Shown here piece after piece: positions 24,070-33,299 of a stretch of 35,742 bases of DNA (position 1 is its first letter; each line of letters opens with the position of its first letter). A program made the translations under genes and the position numbers. The DNA comes from Catalimonadaceae bacterium JC749 (GTDB taxonomy: Bacteria > Bacteroidota > Bacteroidia > Cytophagales > Cyclobacteriaceae), in the NCBI GenBank assembly GCA_021730635.1, contig JAJNNC010000024.1, forward strand, positions 1-35,742. Direction: 5' to 3'. The notes under the pieces were generated by a model. It ran no database searches and had not been told where the DNA came from. It was given only the letters and a program-made list of their open reading frames with translations.

Positions 24070-24408
24070 TTATTTCTGTTTCATCTCTTTTTCCAGATGC
24101 TTCACCAGCTTATCACACAGGTGATGCATCTCCTCCGACATGTACTCATCGCCGGTAGCGCTCAAAATGGTTTGGGCTAAGCCTCCGATGGTATCTACAC
24201 AAAAACGTTTCATTTCATCAACAGGCATTTCTTTCGTCCACAGGTCTATGCGCAAGGTGTTTTTCTGAAAATTATCCCAGATAGATACGCTGATCGCTTT
24301 GGTTTCGGAAACTCCATCTTCTTCTCTGTCGGTAGCATCCCAAAACATTTTGTCCGGTACATTCTGTGCATCTAATTCGACGGTAAATTTTATTTCTGAT
24401 TTTTTCAT
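24070..24408 (-). CDS. gldC: Gliding motility protein GldC
   Basis: A 112-residue cytoplasmic protein that closely fits GldC: it opens KKSEIKFTVELD, continues VPDKMFWDATD and IWDNFQKNTLRIDLWTKEMPVDEMKRF, and ends with a charged helix. GldC is found with type IX secretion and gliding in Bacteroidota, where it helps efficient gliding but is not essential for secretion. Its presence fits the T9SS sorting domain at 7867-10467. gldB is not the direct neighbour here. The gene looks complete. Confidence 0.9.
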   Translation of the reverse strand: MKKSEIKFTVELDAQNVPDKMFWDATDREEDGVSETKAISVSIWDNFQKNTLRIDLWTKEMPVDEMKRFCVDTIGGLAQTILSATGDEYMSEEMHHLCDKLVKHLEKEMKQK

Positions 24409-24429
24409 GCTTCATCCATTTATGACAAT

Positions 24430-24469
24430 AGCAGCCAGGTAGGTAAGGGAAACCTTACCGCTTGCTGCT
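24430..24469. other. Two-part intergenic hairpin
   Basis: AGCAGC (24430-24435) pairs with GCTGCT (24464-24469), and inside it GGTAAGG (24442-24448) pairs with CCTTACC (24453-24459) around a GAAA loop on the plus strand. It lies between gldC and the M48 gene. There is no T run after it, so a simple terminator is unlikely; it may be a processing or stability element. Confidence 0.35.
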
Positions 24470-24536
24470 GAAATATCCTGCTAAATTATATATTTTCAAC
24501 TTTGGAAAAAAACCAGCTGGCGAAAGCTCCTATGCT

Positions 24537-25337
24537 TCAGGGCAACATGCTTTTGAAATCCTGATAAGAAGGAGGATTCAGAGGAGCCGTACTACATCCG
24601 ACATCCTGGGCTTTTTCTGCGATGTTCTCTACCCGATTGGTAGGATTGGGATGGGTGCTCAAAAACTCCGGCACACCACCACTTTGCCCTTCATCGGTAA
24701 GCTTCTGGAAAAAAGAACCCGCCCCGGCACAGTTATACTCCGTATCTGCCAGATACTCGACAGATTGCCGGTCGGCCTCTGTTTCAAAATCTCGGCTAAA
24801 CTCCAGGCCTACCAGCCCACCGGCAATCTGCGTCAGCACAGCAGCATTTTGTCCCAGAATAACACTTAATACCACACTGATACCGTATTGCCGTTCTATC
24901 ATACGGGCTGAATGCCTCAGATCCGCATGGGCCGCCTCATGTCCTAACACCCCTGCCAGATCATCTTCCTGGTCCAGGTATTTGATCAAGCCGGTATAAA
25001 CATATATATAGCCACCAGGGGTAGCAAAAGCATTGAGAGTGCTGTCGTTCCGGATCAGCTTGATTTCCCAGGGAAATTCTTGCCGGTAGCGAATCGCATC
25101 AGAACTCAAAATATCTTCAAAAATATTTTCCAGGTAGCTGTATGCCTCCGGATACTGGCTTCTGCTCATTACCGGATACTGTGCAGGATCAGCCAGAATA
25201 GCCGAATCCAGTTGCCGGCCCAGTTCTATTTCTTGTTCTAAAGAGATGAACAAGGGTTTGTCATTGTCACAGGAAGCGATAACGAACCCCAAAAAGACAA
25301 AAAATAAGCAATAAACGGGTGTAATTTTCTTGATCAT
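24537..25337 (-). CDS. M48-family metalloprotease lipoprotein
   Basis: A 266-residue lipoprotein from ATG at 25335-25337. An earlier in-frame ATG (25385) overlaps the upstream gene and adds residues before the signal peptide. FLGFVIASCDND gives a lipobox Cys. The zinc site is GHEAAHADLRH, with HExxH-type HEAAH, and the third ligand Glu is in FSRDFETEADRQSVEYL. The family (BepA/LoiP-like) degrades or helps fold outer-membrane proteins. It follows the DUF6702 gene by 25 bases and is probably co-transcribed with it. Confidence 0.87.
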   Translation of the reverse strand: MIKKITPVYCLFFVFLGFVIASCDNDKPLFISLEQEIELGRQLDSAILADPAQYPVMSRSQYPEAYSYLENIFEDILSSDAIRYRQEFPWEIKLIRNDSTLNAFATPGGYIYVYTGLIKYLDQEDDLAGVLGHEAAHADLRHSARMIERQYGISVVLSVILGQNAAVLTQIAGGLVGLEFSRDFETEADRQSVEYLADTEYNCAGAGSFFQKLTDEGQSGGVPEFLSTHPNPTNRVENIAEKAQDVGCSTAPLNPPSYQDFKSMLP

Positions 25338-25362
25338 AAAAAATAACATTAAGGAAAACAGT

Positions 25363-25863
25363 TTATTCAAAGGCAACTTCTCCAACCAGGCTATTGCCTG
25401 CTAACTTCATACTCTTAACCATATCCTGGTTGTTGACATGCACAATATTAGTCTGATCGCTAAAGGTCTCGGTCAGAATAGAATTTTTTATTTTGACGTT
25501 TTTTACTTTTTTTACGCCACTCACTTCCCAGTAACACCACATAGCCAGATCTTCCAGTTCGTATCCTAGAAATACAGGCTGCACCTTCTCTTCATTCACA
25601 GCAAGCTCAAAATGATCTCGAATATACTGCTCTACTTTGCTGTTCAGCTTATCCGTGTTTTCAGGATTCAGCACATCCACATAAGGCTCCTCCTCTGTCC
25701 TGTAAGGTGACTTATTCAATGCGTCTTCCAGATCATCTGCAAAAATTTTCATGGTAATCTGCAGACTTTCTTCCGAACTGGCATAATGCACACTACAGAC
25801 ACTGACATGAAAAGGATGCAGCAAAAAAGCCAATACCAGGAAACAATAATGTATCAATATCAT
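25363..25863 (-). CDS. DUF6702-family exported protein
   Basis: A 166-residue protein with an N-terminal hydrophobic segment (YCFLVLAFLLHPFHVSVCS). HPFHVSVCSVHYA followed by LQITMKIFADDLEDAL is the usual opening of DUF6702 proteins, which are small periplasmic proteins of Bacteroidota often encoded next to an M48 protease or a related gene. WCYWEVSG and a late HVNNQDMVKSMKL also fit. No catalytic function is known for the family. It precedes the M48 protease gene at a short distance and may work with it. Confidence 0.75.
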   Translation of the reverse strand: MILIHYCFLVLAFLLHPFHVSVCSVHYASSEESLQITMKIFADDLEDALNKSPYRTEEEPYVDVLNPENTDKLNSKVEQYIRDHFELAVNEEKVQPVFLGYELEDLAMWCYWEVSGVKKVKNVKIKNSILTETFSDQTNIVHVNNQDMVKSMKLAGNSLVGEVAFE

Positions 25864-25990
25864 GGATAGGAATACCTTTTATATGGTTCCAAAGATGAAA
25901 CAGTATAGCGCCAGCACTTGTTTTTTTCTTTGCTCATACGGGACTATGCTGTCACAATTCTTTTTGAAGTAGAACGAATAAAATGATCCA

Positions 25991-26935
25991 TCAGGTATGG
26001 GATAATAGTTGAAGGGCCGTTTGTCGGTCCTGGATAAGCTGGTCTTTCAGCGCCTCTATGTTGCTGAATTTGATTTCATCACGGATTCTTCCTATGATCT
26101 GTACATGCATGAGGGCACCATATATGGTTTGATCAAAATCAAAAAGATGAACCTCTACCTGTCGGGCACTACCATCTACGGTAGGTCGGAAACCAATGTT
26201 CATCATACCCTGAAATACCTTTTCCTGAAGCTGTGCTTTAACGGCATAGACGCCATCAGCGGGTATTAGTTTATAAGGTATACTCATTTCCAGGTTGGCT
26301 GTAGGGAATCCCAGATTCCTGCCCAACTTCCTGCCGGCCGTTACTTTTCCTTGAATAGTATAAGGTCTTCCCAGATATTCGTTGGCTGTGTGAATATCGC
26401 CTGCGTTCAGCGCATTCCTGATTTTGGTAGAACTTACCCCAATGTGGTCTACATCCTGCCGGGGGATTTCTTCCACAGCAAAACCATATTCCTGGGCATG
26501 CTCTTTCAGATAGTCAAAGCTTCCCTCCCGGTTCTTACCGAAACGATGGTCATACCCGATCACCAGATAACGGGTGCCTATCTTTTCTACCAGAATCTTA
26601 CGGATAAATTCATCAGAACTTAGCTGAGAAAATGCTTTGGTAAAAGGGATCTTTACCAGATGATCTATGCCCAGTTCTTCAAACAAGGCTATCTTTTCTT
26701 CAAAAGAAGAAAGCAGTTTTAAAGAATGATCTTCCGGATGCAATATGAAGCGGGGGTGAGGCCAGAAAGTAACGACCACCGTTTCTCCGCCCCTTTCCCG
26801 GGCTAACTCGGTCAGACGCACCAAGATTTTCTGATGCCCTACATGCACACCATCGAAGGTACCGCTGGTCACTATAGCCGAGTGAGGTTTTGCCAGTTGA
26901 ATTGTTGCTTCTTCGCTGCCATCGTGTATGATCAT
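25991..26935 (-). CDS. ribF: Bifunctional riboflavin kinase/FAD synthetase
   Basis: A 314-residue cytoplasmic enzyme that phosphorylates riboflavin to FMN and adenylates FMN to FAD. The N-terminal adenylyltransferase half shows SGTFDGVHVGHQKI, VVTFWPHPRF, YDHRFGKNREG and GVSSTKIRNAL. The C-terminal kinase half shows GRPYTIQGKVTAGRKLG and LGFPTANLE, later GVYAVKA and MNIGFRPTVDG. The length is normal. It overlaps the truB stop by 4 bases, an ATGA-type coupling, and belongs to the ftsX-to-ribF run of genes. Confidence 0.96.
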   Translation of the reverse strand: MIIHDGSEEATIQLAKPHSAIVTSGTFDGVHVGHQKILVRLTELARERGGETVVVTFWPHPRFILHPEDHSLKLLSSFEEKIALFEELGIDHLVKIPFTKAFSQLSSDEFIRKILVEKIGTRYLVIGYDHRFGKNREGSFDYLKEHAQEYGFAVEEIPRQDVDHIGVSSTKIRNALNAGDIHTANEYLGRPYTIQGKVTAGRKLGRNLGFPTANLEMSIPYKLIPADGVYAVKAQLQEKVFQGMMNIGFRPTVDGSARQVEVHLFDFDQTIYGALMHVQIIGRIRDEIKFSNIEALKDQLIQDRQTALQLLSHT

Positions 26936-27633
26936 AGGGAAGCCTCTTTTACGGTGGCTAGAAAATTCTCCAGGTGGTAAGCCTGATCTACATGAAAATT
27001 ACCAATACGGGTACGACGCAGGCTTTTCAGATAAGCCCCTACGCCGAGTGATTCTCCAATATCACGTACCAGACTCCGGATATAAGTTCCTTTCGAGCAT
27101 ATCACCCTAAAATGTACTTCCGGCAAAACAATATCGTTGAATTGAAGTGTATCGATAAAGATTGTACGAGGTTTCAGGGCGAGGGTTTTCCCCTGCCGGG
27201 CACTTTTGTATACCCGCTGTCCCTGCACTTTCACGGCGGAATGCATGGGTGGAATCTGCGCTACTTCCCCTATGAAATTTTCTCTGACAGCCTCAACCTT
27301 TTGCGGTGTAAGATGGGCAATGGAGGTTTCACTGTCAAAATCGGTTTCCAGATCAATGGAGGGTGTGGTTTTGCCCAGCACCAGGGTCCCTTCATATTCT
27401 TTTTCCTGAGCCTGATACTGGTCAATAGATTTGGTCATCTTGCCGGTACACAGTATCAACAGGCCCGTAGCCAGTGGATCTAAAGTGCCAGCATGCCCTA
27501 TTTTCTTGATTTTTAACTGATACTTAAGCTTTTTGACCACATCAAAAGAGGTCCAGTGCAGAGGCTTATCAATGAGAATCACTTCTCCTGACTGAAAATC
27601 ATACTGATGTGTAGGTGAATGATGGGAAGTCAT
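26932..27633 (-). CDS. truB: tRNA pseudouridine-55 synthase
   Basis: TruB makes pseudouridine at position 55 of the tRNA T loop. The catalytic aspartate is in [14 protein letters not shown], with [12 protein letters not shown] typical of the family; [32 protein letters not shown] and [15 protein letters not shown] are also present. I start at ATG 27631-27633 (233 aa), because the family begins shortly before GEVILIDKP and the longer frame overlaps uppP. It follows uppP by 10 bases and overlaps ribF by 4. Confidence 0.95.
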   Translation of the reverse strand: MTSHHSPTHQYDFQSGEVILIDKPLHWTSFDVVKKLKYQLKIKKIGHAGTLDPLATGLLILCTGKMTKSIDQYQAQEKEYEGTLVLGKTTPSIDLETDFDSETSIAHLTPQKVEAVRENFIGEVAQIPPMHSAVKVQGQRVYKSARQGKTLALKPRTIFIDTLQFNDIVLPEVHFRVICSKGTYIRSLVRDIGESLGVGAYLKSLRRTRIGNFHVDQAYHLENFLATVKEASL

Positions 27634-27643
27634 GGGCAGGAAA

Positions 27644-28438
27644 TTAAGACCATGCCGCAAAAATAGCAATGAATCCGACGATGAAACAGTAAACAGCAAA
27701 GTAGATGAGTTTTCCCTTTTTAACCAGTGAGATCATCCACTGGCAAGCCAACAAGCCTGAAAGAAAGGCTGCGATAAAGCCTATCAGCAGTACGCCCCCT
27801 GAAATATTGCCTCCTGCAGCAGGTGCCTCAAAGTAATCTTTCAGCTCTAACAGAGAAGCCCCCAAGATAGGCGCCAATACCATGAGAAAGGAAAACCTGG
27901 CCGCTCTTTCTTTTTCCACCCCGATCAGCAAGGCCGTCGCAATGGTGGCGCCGGAACGGGAAATACCCGGTAGAATGGCGACTGCCTGGGCCATACCAAT
28001 GATCAGGGCTTTTCCGAAAGTGACAGGTCCGGCTTGTTTGCGGGCATAGTAGGTCATGGCCAGCAAAGTACCGGTGATCAGCAGCATAAAACCCACCAGC
28101 AATACCTGCCCACCAAAAAAACCTTCTACATAGTCTTTTAAGAAAATACCGATCAGGCCTACAGGAATCATAGAGACAATGATTTTGGCCACATAGGCAG
28201 TGGATGTATTCCATTGAAACTGAAACAGCCCTATGATGATTTCAGCAATATCTTTCCGGAAGACCACAATGGTACTGAGAGCCGTGGCACAGTGCACGAT
28301 CACAGAAAACAGGAGATTATCGGCACTCTCTGCCCCCAGCAAAACGGTACCCAACTCTATATGCCCACTACTGCTGACAGGAAGAAACTCCGTGAGCCCC
28401 TGTACAATCCCTAAAATGATAGCTTCGATGATAGTCAT
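27644..28438 (-). CDS. uppP: Undecaprenyl-diphosphatase UppP (BacA)
   Basis: A 264-residue integral membrane enzyme that recycles undecaprenyl pyrophosphate, the lipid carrier for peptidoglycan and other envelope glycans. TEFLPVSSSGH near 16-26 and LPGISRSGATIATALLIG are the two conserved catalytic regions, and seven or eight hydrophobic segments are visible. The length is normal. It lies 17 bases downstream of the DUF3098 gene and 10 upstream of truB, in the conserved Bacteroidota order. Confidence 0.96.
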   Translation of the reverse strand: MTIIEAIILGIVQGLTEFLPVSSSGHIELGTVLLGAESADNLLFSVIVHCATALSTIVVFRKDIAEIIIGLFQFQWNTSTAYVAKIIVSMIPVGLIGIFLKDYVEGFFGGQVLLVGFMLLITGTLLAMTYYARKQAGPVTFGKALIIGMAQAVAILPGISRSGATIATALLIGVEKERAARFSFLMVLAPILGASLLELKDYFEAPAAGGNISGGVLLIGFIAAFLSGLLACQWMISLVKKGKLIYFAVYCFIVGFIAIFAAWS

Positions 28439-28455
28439 GAGGAAGAATGTCCTGT

Positions 28456-28662
28456 TTATTCAGGTTTGGAAAGAATAGCAAAAAATTCAACGGCAAAACC
28501 AATCATTACGATGATAGGCCCTAAAGTAAGTCCCAGAAAACCAAAACCATACTCTTCACTATCCAGGCTCATCAGGGTAAATCCCAGGATGAGAATGCCG
28601 ATGCCTATCAGCATCAAAATGTAATTTTTTTTGCCAAAGGGAAGTAACTCTTTTCCGTTCAT
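28456..28662 (-). CDS. DUF3098-family small membrane protein
   Basis: A 68-residue protein with two membrane helices: YILMLIGIGILILGFTLM and LGLTLGPIIVMIGFAVEFFA, preceded by LPFGKKNY. This matches the small DUF3098 proteins that lie between ftsX and uppP in many Bacteroidota. No function is known. Only one base separates it from the ftsX stop, so it is in the same operon. Confidence 0.88.
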   Translation of the reverse strand: MNGKELLPFGKKNYILMLIGIGILILGFTLMSLDSEEYGFGFLGLTLGPIIVMIGFAVEFFAILSKPE

Positions 28663-28663
28663 A

Positions 28664-29563
28664 TTAATAAAGTTCGTCTAATGACATTTTCAAATATTTC
28701 TTGACAGCACGATACGTGCTCAAAAAACCCATAAAACCACCCATGAGCAGCAAGCCTGTGAGTAAAATAATAATTTTCAATGGTTCCTGCAGTGCTTCTA
28801 TGTCCTCTATCTGCTGGTTGGCATAATTGAGAATGAGCAGGAGCAGCAGGGAAGCGAAGATGCCGCCCAGGAGGCCATGGAAAAAAGACCGCAAAAGAAA
28901 TGGTTTTTGAATAAAACGCCGGGTGGCTCCTACCAACTGCATACTCCGGATCAGAAACCGCTGGGAAAATAGGGCCAGCCGGATGGTATTATTAATAAGT
29001 ATAGCAACCACGATAATCAACAAAACGGCAAAGCTCACCAGAACAATGCTGATTTTCGCCACATTTTTGTTGATAGAATTGATCAGGCTTTCTACATAAA
29101 TAACCTCAAAAACACCGCTGATCCGTTCTATATCCAGTTTGATTTTCTGTAGTTCCTGCCCTTCATAATATTCGGGCTTTATGTTGATGATATAAGCGTC
29201 CCGCAGTGGGTTTTCGCCCAGAAACTGAATAAAATCTTCTCCTGTTTCCTCTATAAAATCCTCTGCAGCCTCTTCTTTTGAAATAAAACTGATCTGAGGT
29301 TGCTCGTTAGACAAGGCAATATACTCTTTATTAGCCAGGGTTTTCTGGATCTTGATGCGGTCGTTTTCTGAAATGGTATGGTTGAGATATACCTGAATTT
29401 CAATATTCTCCTTGATAATCTGGGTCAGGCGGTTGGCATGCAAAATCAACAGGCCGAACAGACCAATCACGAAAAGAGCCAACGAGATACTGAACACTAC
29501 ACTCACATAGGGATAACTGCCCAGTTTTTTCTTCTTTCGGATTTTAACCTCTTTTACCTCCAT
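28664..29563 (-). CDS. ftsX: FtsX-like permease of the cell-division ABC system
   Basis: About 299 residues from ATG at 29561-29563 (ATG at 29570-29572 adds three). A basic N-terminus (KIRKKKKLGSYPYVSVVFS) leads into the first membrane segment; a periplasmic domain of about 110 residues follows (ENIEIQVYLNHTI..., SFISKEEAAEDF, ENPLRDAYIINI), then three further membrane segments. FtsX with FtsE links division to peptidoglycan hydrolases; ftsE is not in this window. It heads the ftsX-DUF3098-uppP-truB-ribF cluster. Confidence 0.9.
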   Translation of the reverse strand: MEVKEVKIRKKKKLGSYPYVSVVFSISLALFVIGLFGLLILHANRLTQIIKENIEIQVYLNHTISENDRIKIQKTLANKEYIALSNEQPQISFISKEEAAEDFIEETGEDFIQFLGENPLRDAYIINIKPEYYEGQELQKIKLDIERISGVFEVIYVESLINSINKNVAKISIVLVSFAVLLIIVVAILINNTIRLALFSQRFLIRSMQLVGATRRFIQKPFLLRSFFHGLLGGIFASLLLLLILNYANQQIEDIEALQEPLKIIILLTGLLLMGGFMGFLSTYRAVKKYLKMSLDELY

Positions 29564-29637
29564 ACACAGCAAACGATTCTAAAGTCCCGATATTAGCTAA
29601 ACCACAGATTATTCTTGCGCTGTTTTTGAAAAAAAGC

Positions 29638-31464
29638 TTACTTCGTTCGCTTATTCCTCGTTTTCTTAGCTTCCTCTGTAGCCTTCATGGCTTCTTCTAA
29701 ACGAAGCTGAAATTTAGACTTTTTCTTATTACGATTGCGCTTCTTGTTTTCCTCCAGCGTAGCCCTGATTTTATCGTCATCGACAAACTTCCGGATAATT
29801 GCCTGTTGCCCGAAAGTCACAATGTTAGACACGAAATAGTAAAAGCTTAAGGCAGCCGGAAAAGAATTCAGCACGAACATAAAGATCACAGGCATCAGAT
29901 ACTGCATGGATTTCATAGGGCCCTGCACCGTTGTGGCCTGATTGTTTGACCAGGTATACAAGATGGTGGAAGCGGTCATCAGCAGCACAAACAAGCTCAC
30001 ATGATCTCCATAAAATGGAATAGTGAAGGGCAGATTCAGAATAGAATCATAGGTAGATAAATCGTCTGACCAGAGGAAAGGTTCCTGACGCAGCTCAATG
30101 GAATTGGGGAAAAAGTTGAACATGGCCAGCAGAATGGGCATCTGCAATAACACCGGTACACAACCACTCAGGGGGTTCACGCCTACTTTCCCATAGAGCT
30201 GCATCTGCTCTTGCTGTGCTTTTTGCATATCGTCGCCATACTTCTCCTTGATCTCGTCCAGCTCTGGCTTCAGCACTTTCATCTTAGCCATAGAAATATA
30301 CGACTTATAGGAAAGGGGAAATAAGACCGTCTTGATGATGAGCACCAGCACGATGATAATGATCCCATAGTTGCCGATGAATTTTTCCAGGAAATGAAAC
30401 AGCGGAGCAATCACAAACTTACTGATCCAGCGGACGATAGGCCAGCCAAAGTCAATGTTTTCCTCGAAATAAGGCGCTACATGCCGCATGACCTGCAAAT
30501 CGTTAGGACCAAAATAATAGCTGAAGCTGGTTTGACCATTCTCAAAAGGCACCTGTACCTCCATACTCATGGTTTTCACCACCTGGGAAGAAGCTTCCGG
30601 GTTATATACTTTCACAACCGCACTCCGAAAGGGAGCATCAGCGATAACAGCCGAACTGAAGAAGGGCTGTTTCATAGAGATCCAACTCAGATTTTCCTGT
30701 ATCTCTTCTACCTCCTCTTCATTTTCTCCTGTGGTAGCCAGCTTCTCAAGATCTCCTTCTGCGGTATAATAAGTCAAAGCACTTCTCCTTCGGCTTTCCT
30801 CAATATCCTTTTCCAATTCTTTGAGGTCATCCGTCCAGGCGAAGGTAAGTTGATCGGAGGTGATCACGCCACTCGCATTACTGACCTGCAGGGTATAGCC
30901 AATTTTAAAGCCTTTGCCGGGCACTGTATAAATTTGTTGTAAGCGACGACCTCCCCCCAGGTCTGCGGTAAAGGTGATGGCAGTGGTATCTCCTTCCTGC
31001 ACGGATACCTGCCGGGACTCGGTTGTATAATAAAGCTCTTTCAGGTTGACACTGCCCTGCGGGGTAGCCGCCAGTAAATCGAGGGCACTGTTTTTCTTAT
31101 CTACTAAAATGAGCGCTTGTCCATCATAACTTTTATAGTTCTTTAACTCTACCTGCTCTACTTTACCTCCATGGGTGTTGAAAACAATGGACAAATCTTC
31201 ATTGTCTACGCTCACTTCCTGGGCACTGCCATTGACGGCGGGGGCAAAGACACCGTACCTTTGTTGATTTAAAGCTGTTTGCAGGGAATCGTCAGGATCA
31301 ATTTGCGGTTGAAGGCGGGTACTATCCAACCTGGCAGGGTTTTCCTGTGCACTTTCCGTAGGCTGGGGTTCCTGAGGAGCTTCTGCCTTAGGGGCAAAAA
31401 ACTGAAAATATAAGATTAATAATAAGCCCGATAATAAAAGGCCAATGGCTTGATTTTTATCCAT
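29638..31464 (-). CDS. yidC: Membrane protein insertase YidC
   Basis: A 608-residue YidC of the Gram-negative type. MDKNQAIGLLLSGLLLILYFQF is the first membrane segment, a large periplasmic beta domain follows (about 60-350), and then the conserved core with YGIIIIVLVLIIKTVLFPL, GCVPVLLQMPILLAMFNFF and further segments. The tail is very basic (RNKKKSKFQLRLEEA, KKTRNKRTK), suited to ribosome contact. It inserts inner-membrane proteins with or without Sec. It lies downstream of pyrG, as in many Bacteroidota. Confidence 0.96.
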   Translation of the reverse strand: MDKNQAIGLLLSGLLLILYFQFFAPKAEAPQEPQPTESAQENPARLDSTRLQPQIDPDDSLQTALNQQRYGVFAPAVNGSAQEVSVDNEDLSIVFNTHGGKVEQVELKNYKSYDGQALILVDKKNSALDLLAATPQGSVNLKELYYTTESRQVSVQEGDTTAITFTADLGGGRRLQQIYTVPGKGFKIGYTLQVSNASGVITSDQLTFAWTDDLKELEKDIEESRRRSALTYYTAEGDLEKLATTGENEEEVEEIQENLSWISMKQPFFSSAVIADAPFRSAVVKVYNPEASSQVVKTMSMEVQVPFENGQTSFSYYFGPNDLQVMRHVAPYFEENIDFGWPIVRWISKFVIAPLFHFLEKFIGNYGIIIIVLVLIIKTVLFPLSYKSYISMAKMKVLKPELDEIKEKYGDDMQKAQQEQMQLYGKVGVNPLSGCVPVLLQMPILLAMFNFFPNSIELRQEPFLWSDDLSTYDSILNLPFTIPFYGDHVSLFVLLMTASTILYTWSNNQATTVQGPMKSMQYLMPVIFMFVLNSFPAALSFYYFVSNIVTFGQQAIIRKFVDDDKIRATLEENKKRNRNKKKSKFQLRLEEAMKATEEAKKTRNKRTK

Positions 31465-31580
31465 AACGAAATTTCATTCTGCAACTAACAATTATCTATA
31501 CAAATAATTTCCGGTTAAAATTTCAAAACACAATATTACGGGTGAATTTACCTTATATCCTAATGTCAGGCGACAAATCC

Positions 31581-33212
31581 TTACCGATGGTTATTTCTCC
31601 GATTCCTGTATTCCTTGGTAGCATGTACGAACTTGACGAACAAGGGATGTGGATTTAATACGGTACTTTTCAGCTCAGGATGATACTGGGTTCCCACAAA
31701 CCAGGGATGATCCTCCAACTCCATCACCTCCACCAGTTTGGAATCCGGGTTGATGCCCGTAAATTTCATGCCTGCCTTCTCAAATTTTTCTAAATATTTA
31801 TTGTTAAACTCATAGCGGTGTCGGTGCCGCTCCTCGATGGTTTTACTTCTGCCATAAGCCTGGTAGGCCAGACTGCCTCTCTTCAGATCACAGGGATAAG
31901 CCCCCAGCCGCATGGTACCGCCTTTATTGACAATATGCTTCTGGTCTTCCATCAGGTCGATCACCGGATCCTGTGTTTTGGGGTTCATCTCTGTGGAATC
32001 AGCCCTGGTCATATTGAGCATATTTCGGGCAAATTCAATCACAGCACACTGCATTCCCAGGCAAATACCAAAAAACGGCACCTGATTTTCGCGGGCATAC
32101 CTCACGGTAGTCAGCTTTCCGGGAATCCCTCTTTCTCCAAAACCCGGAGCTACCAGAATACCGTCCAGGGAACCCAGTTGCTCTGAGACGTTTTCCTCAT
32201 TGATCGTTTCTGAGGAAATCCACCGTACATGCACTTTACACTCATTGACAGCACCGGCATGGACAAAAGCCTCTGCAATGGACTTATAGGCATCGGGCAG
32301 TTCCACATACTTTCCCACAACACCAATGGTAATTTCACTCAAAGGGTTTTTCAGTTTACCCAGAAACTCTTTCCACTGCTCTATATCCGGCTCTTTCTTA
32401 TAAGGAAGCTTCAGCTTGGAGAGTACCCGTTCATCGAGTTTCTCCTTACGCATCAGCAAGGGTACATCATAAATAGAATCTGCATCGATGGCTTCTATCA
32501 CCGAATTTACATGCACGTTACAAAAGAGGGCAATTTTCTTTCTGATATCTGATGGCAAATGCCGTTCTGAACGACAAACTAAAATATCAGGCTGTACACC
32601 TGCTTCTGACAAACGCTGAACGGAATGTTGGGTAGGTTTGGTCTTCAGTTCTTTGGCTTTTTCCAGGTAAGGAATTAAAGTCAGATGAATGACAGCAATA
32701 TCGTGAACATTCAATTCCCAGCGGGCCTGCCTTAAGGCTTCAATAAAGGGTAACGACTCTATATCGCCTACGCAGCCTCCAATTTCTGTGATAACAATAT
32801 CAAACTGACCGGTTCTCCCCAGTTTGAAGAAGTTATCTTTAATTTCATCGGTAATATGCGGTACTACCTGCACTGTTTTCCCCAGATATGCCCCTTCTCT
32901 TTCTTTGGTAATCACATTATTATAAATCCGGCCAGTTGTAATATTATTGGCCTGAGAAGTCCGCACATTCAAAAATCTTTCATAATGCCCCAGATCCAAA
33001 TCGGTCTCTGCCCCGTCGTCCGTTACATAACATTCCCCATGTTCATAAGGGTTCATCGTACCCGGATCAATGTTGATATAAGGATCAAATTTTTGAATGG
33101 TAACCTTGAAGCCCCGAGCTTGCAACAACTTTCCTAATGATGCAGAAATGATTCCTTTTCCTAAAGAGGAAGTGACCCCTCCGGTCACGAAAATATACTT
33201 TACTAAACCCAT
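31581..33212 (-). CDS. pyrG: CTP synthase
   Basis: A 543-residue enzyme that aminates UTP to CTP with glutamine and ATP, allosterically controlled by GTP and CTP. The N-terminal synthase domain opens [17 protein letters not shown] (P-loop) and has [19 protein letters not shown]; the C-terminal glutamine amidotransferase has [16 protein letters not shown] with the nucleophile Cys and GTQYHPE near the end with the catalytic His and Glu. The length is normal. The start codon lies inside an 8-bp inverted repeat next to a -7 box. Confidence 0.97.
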   Translation of the reverse strand: MGLVKYIFVTGGVTSSLGKGIISASLGKLLQARGFKVTIQKFDPYINIDPGTMNPYEHGECYVTDDGAETDLDLGHYERFLNVRTSQANNITTGRIYNNVITKEREGAYLGKTVQVVPHITDEIKDNFFKLGRTGQFDIVITEIGGCVGDIESLPFIEALRQARWELNVHDIAVIHLTLIPYLEKAKELKTKPTQHSVQRLSEAGVQPDILVCRSERHLPSDIRKKIALFCNVHVNSVIEAIDADSIYDVPLLMRKEKLDERVLSKLKLPYKKEPDIEQWKEFLGKLKNPLSEITIGVVGKYVELPDAYKSIAEAFVHAGAVNECKVHVRWISSETINEENVSEQLGSLDGILVAPGFGERGIPGKLTTVRYARENQVPFFGICLGMQCAVIEFARNMLNMTRADSTEMNPKTQDPVIDLMEDQKHIVNKGGTMRLGAYPCDLKRGSLAYQAYGRSKTIEERHRHRYEFNNKYLEKFEKAGMKFTGINPDSKLVEVMELEDHPWFVGTQYHPELKSTVLNPHPLFVKFVHATKEYRNRRNNHR

Positions 33213-33231
33213 AAGTTTTCATGCTTATGGG
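33208..33231 (-). promoter_or_regulatory. Hairpin over the pyrG start codon
   Basis: CCCATAAG (33208-33215) and CTTATGGG (33224-33231) form a perfect 8-bp inverted repeat with an 8-base loop. The ATG of pyrG (33210-33212) is within one arm. In the mRNA the extreme 5' end would pair with the start codon. See the finding on pyrG. Confidence 0.5.
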
Positions 33232-33234
33232 ATA

Positions 33235-33242
33235 CAAAGTTA
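33235..33242 (-). promoter_or_regulatory. -7 promoter box upstream of pyrG
   Basis: TAACTTTG on the minus strand fully matches TAnnTTTG, 22 bases upstream of the ATG. No well-spaced TTG is seen for the -33 element. With this box transcripts would start close to the hairpin arm at 33224-33231. Confidence 0.45.
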
Positions 33243-33299
33243 TGTGAATTAATCGGATAATGTAAGGGAAAAATGTGCCAAATGCTGATATAAATATTG

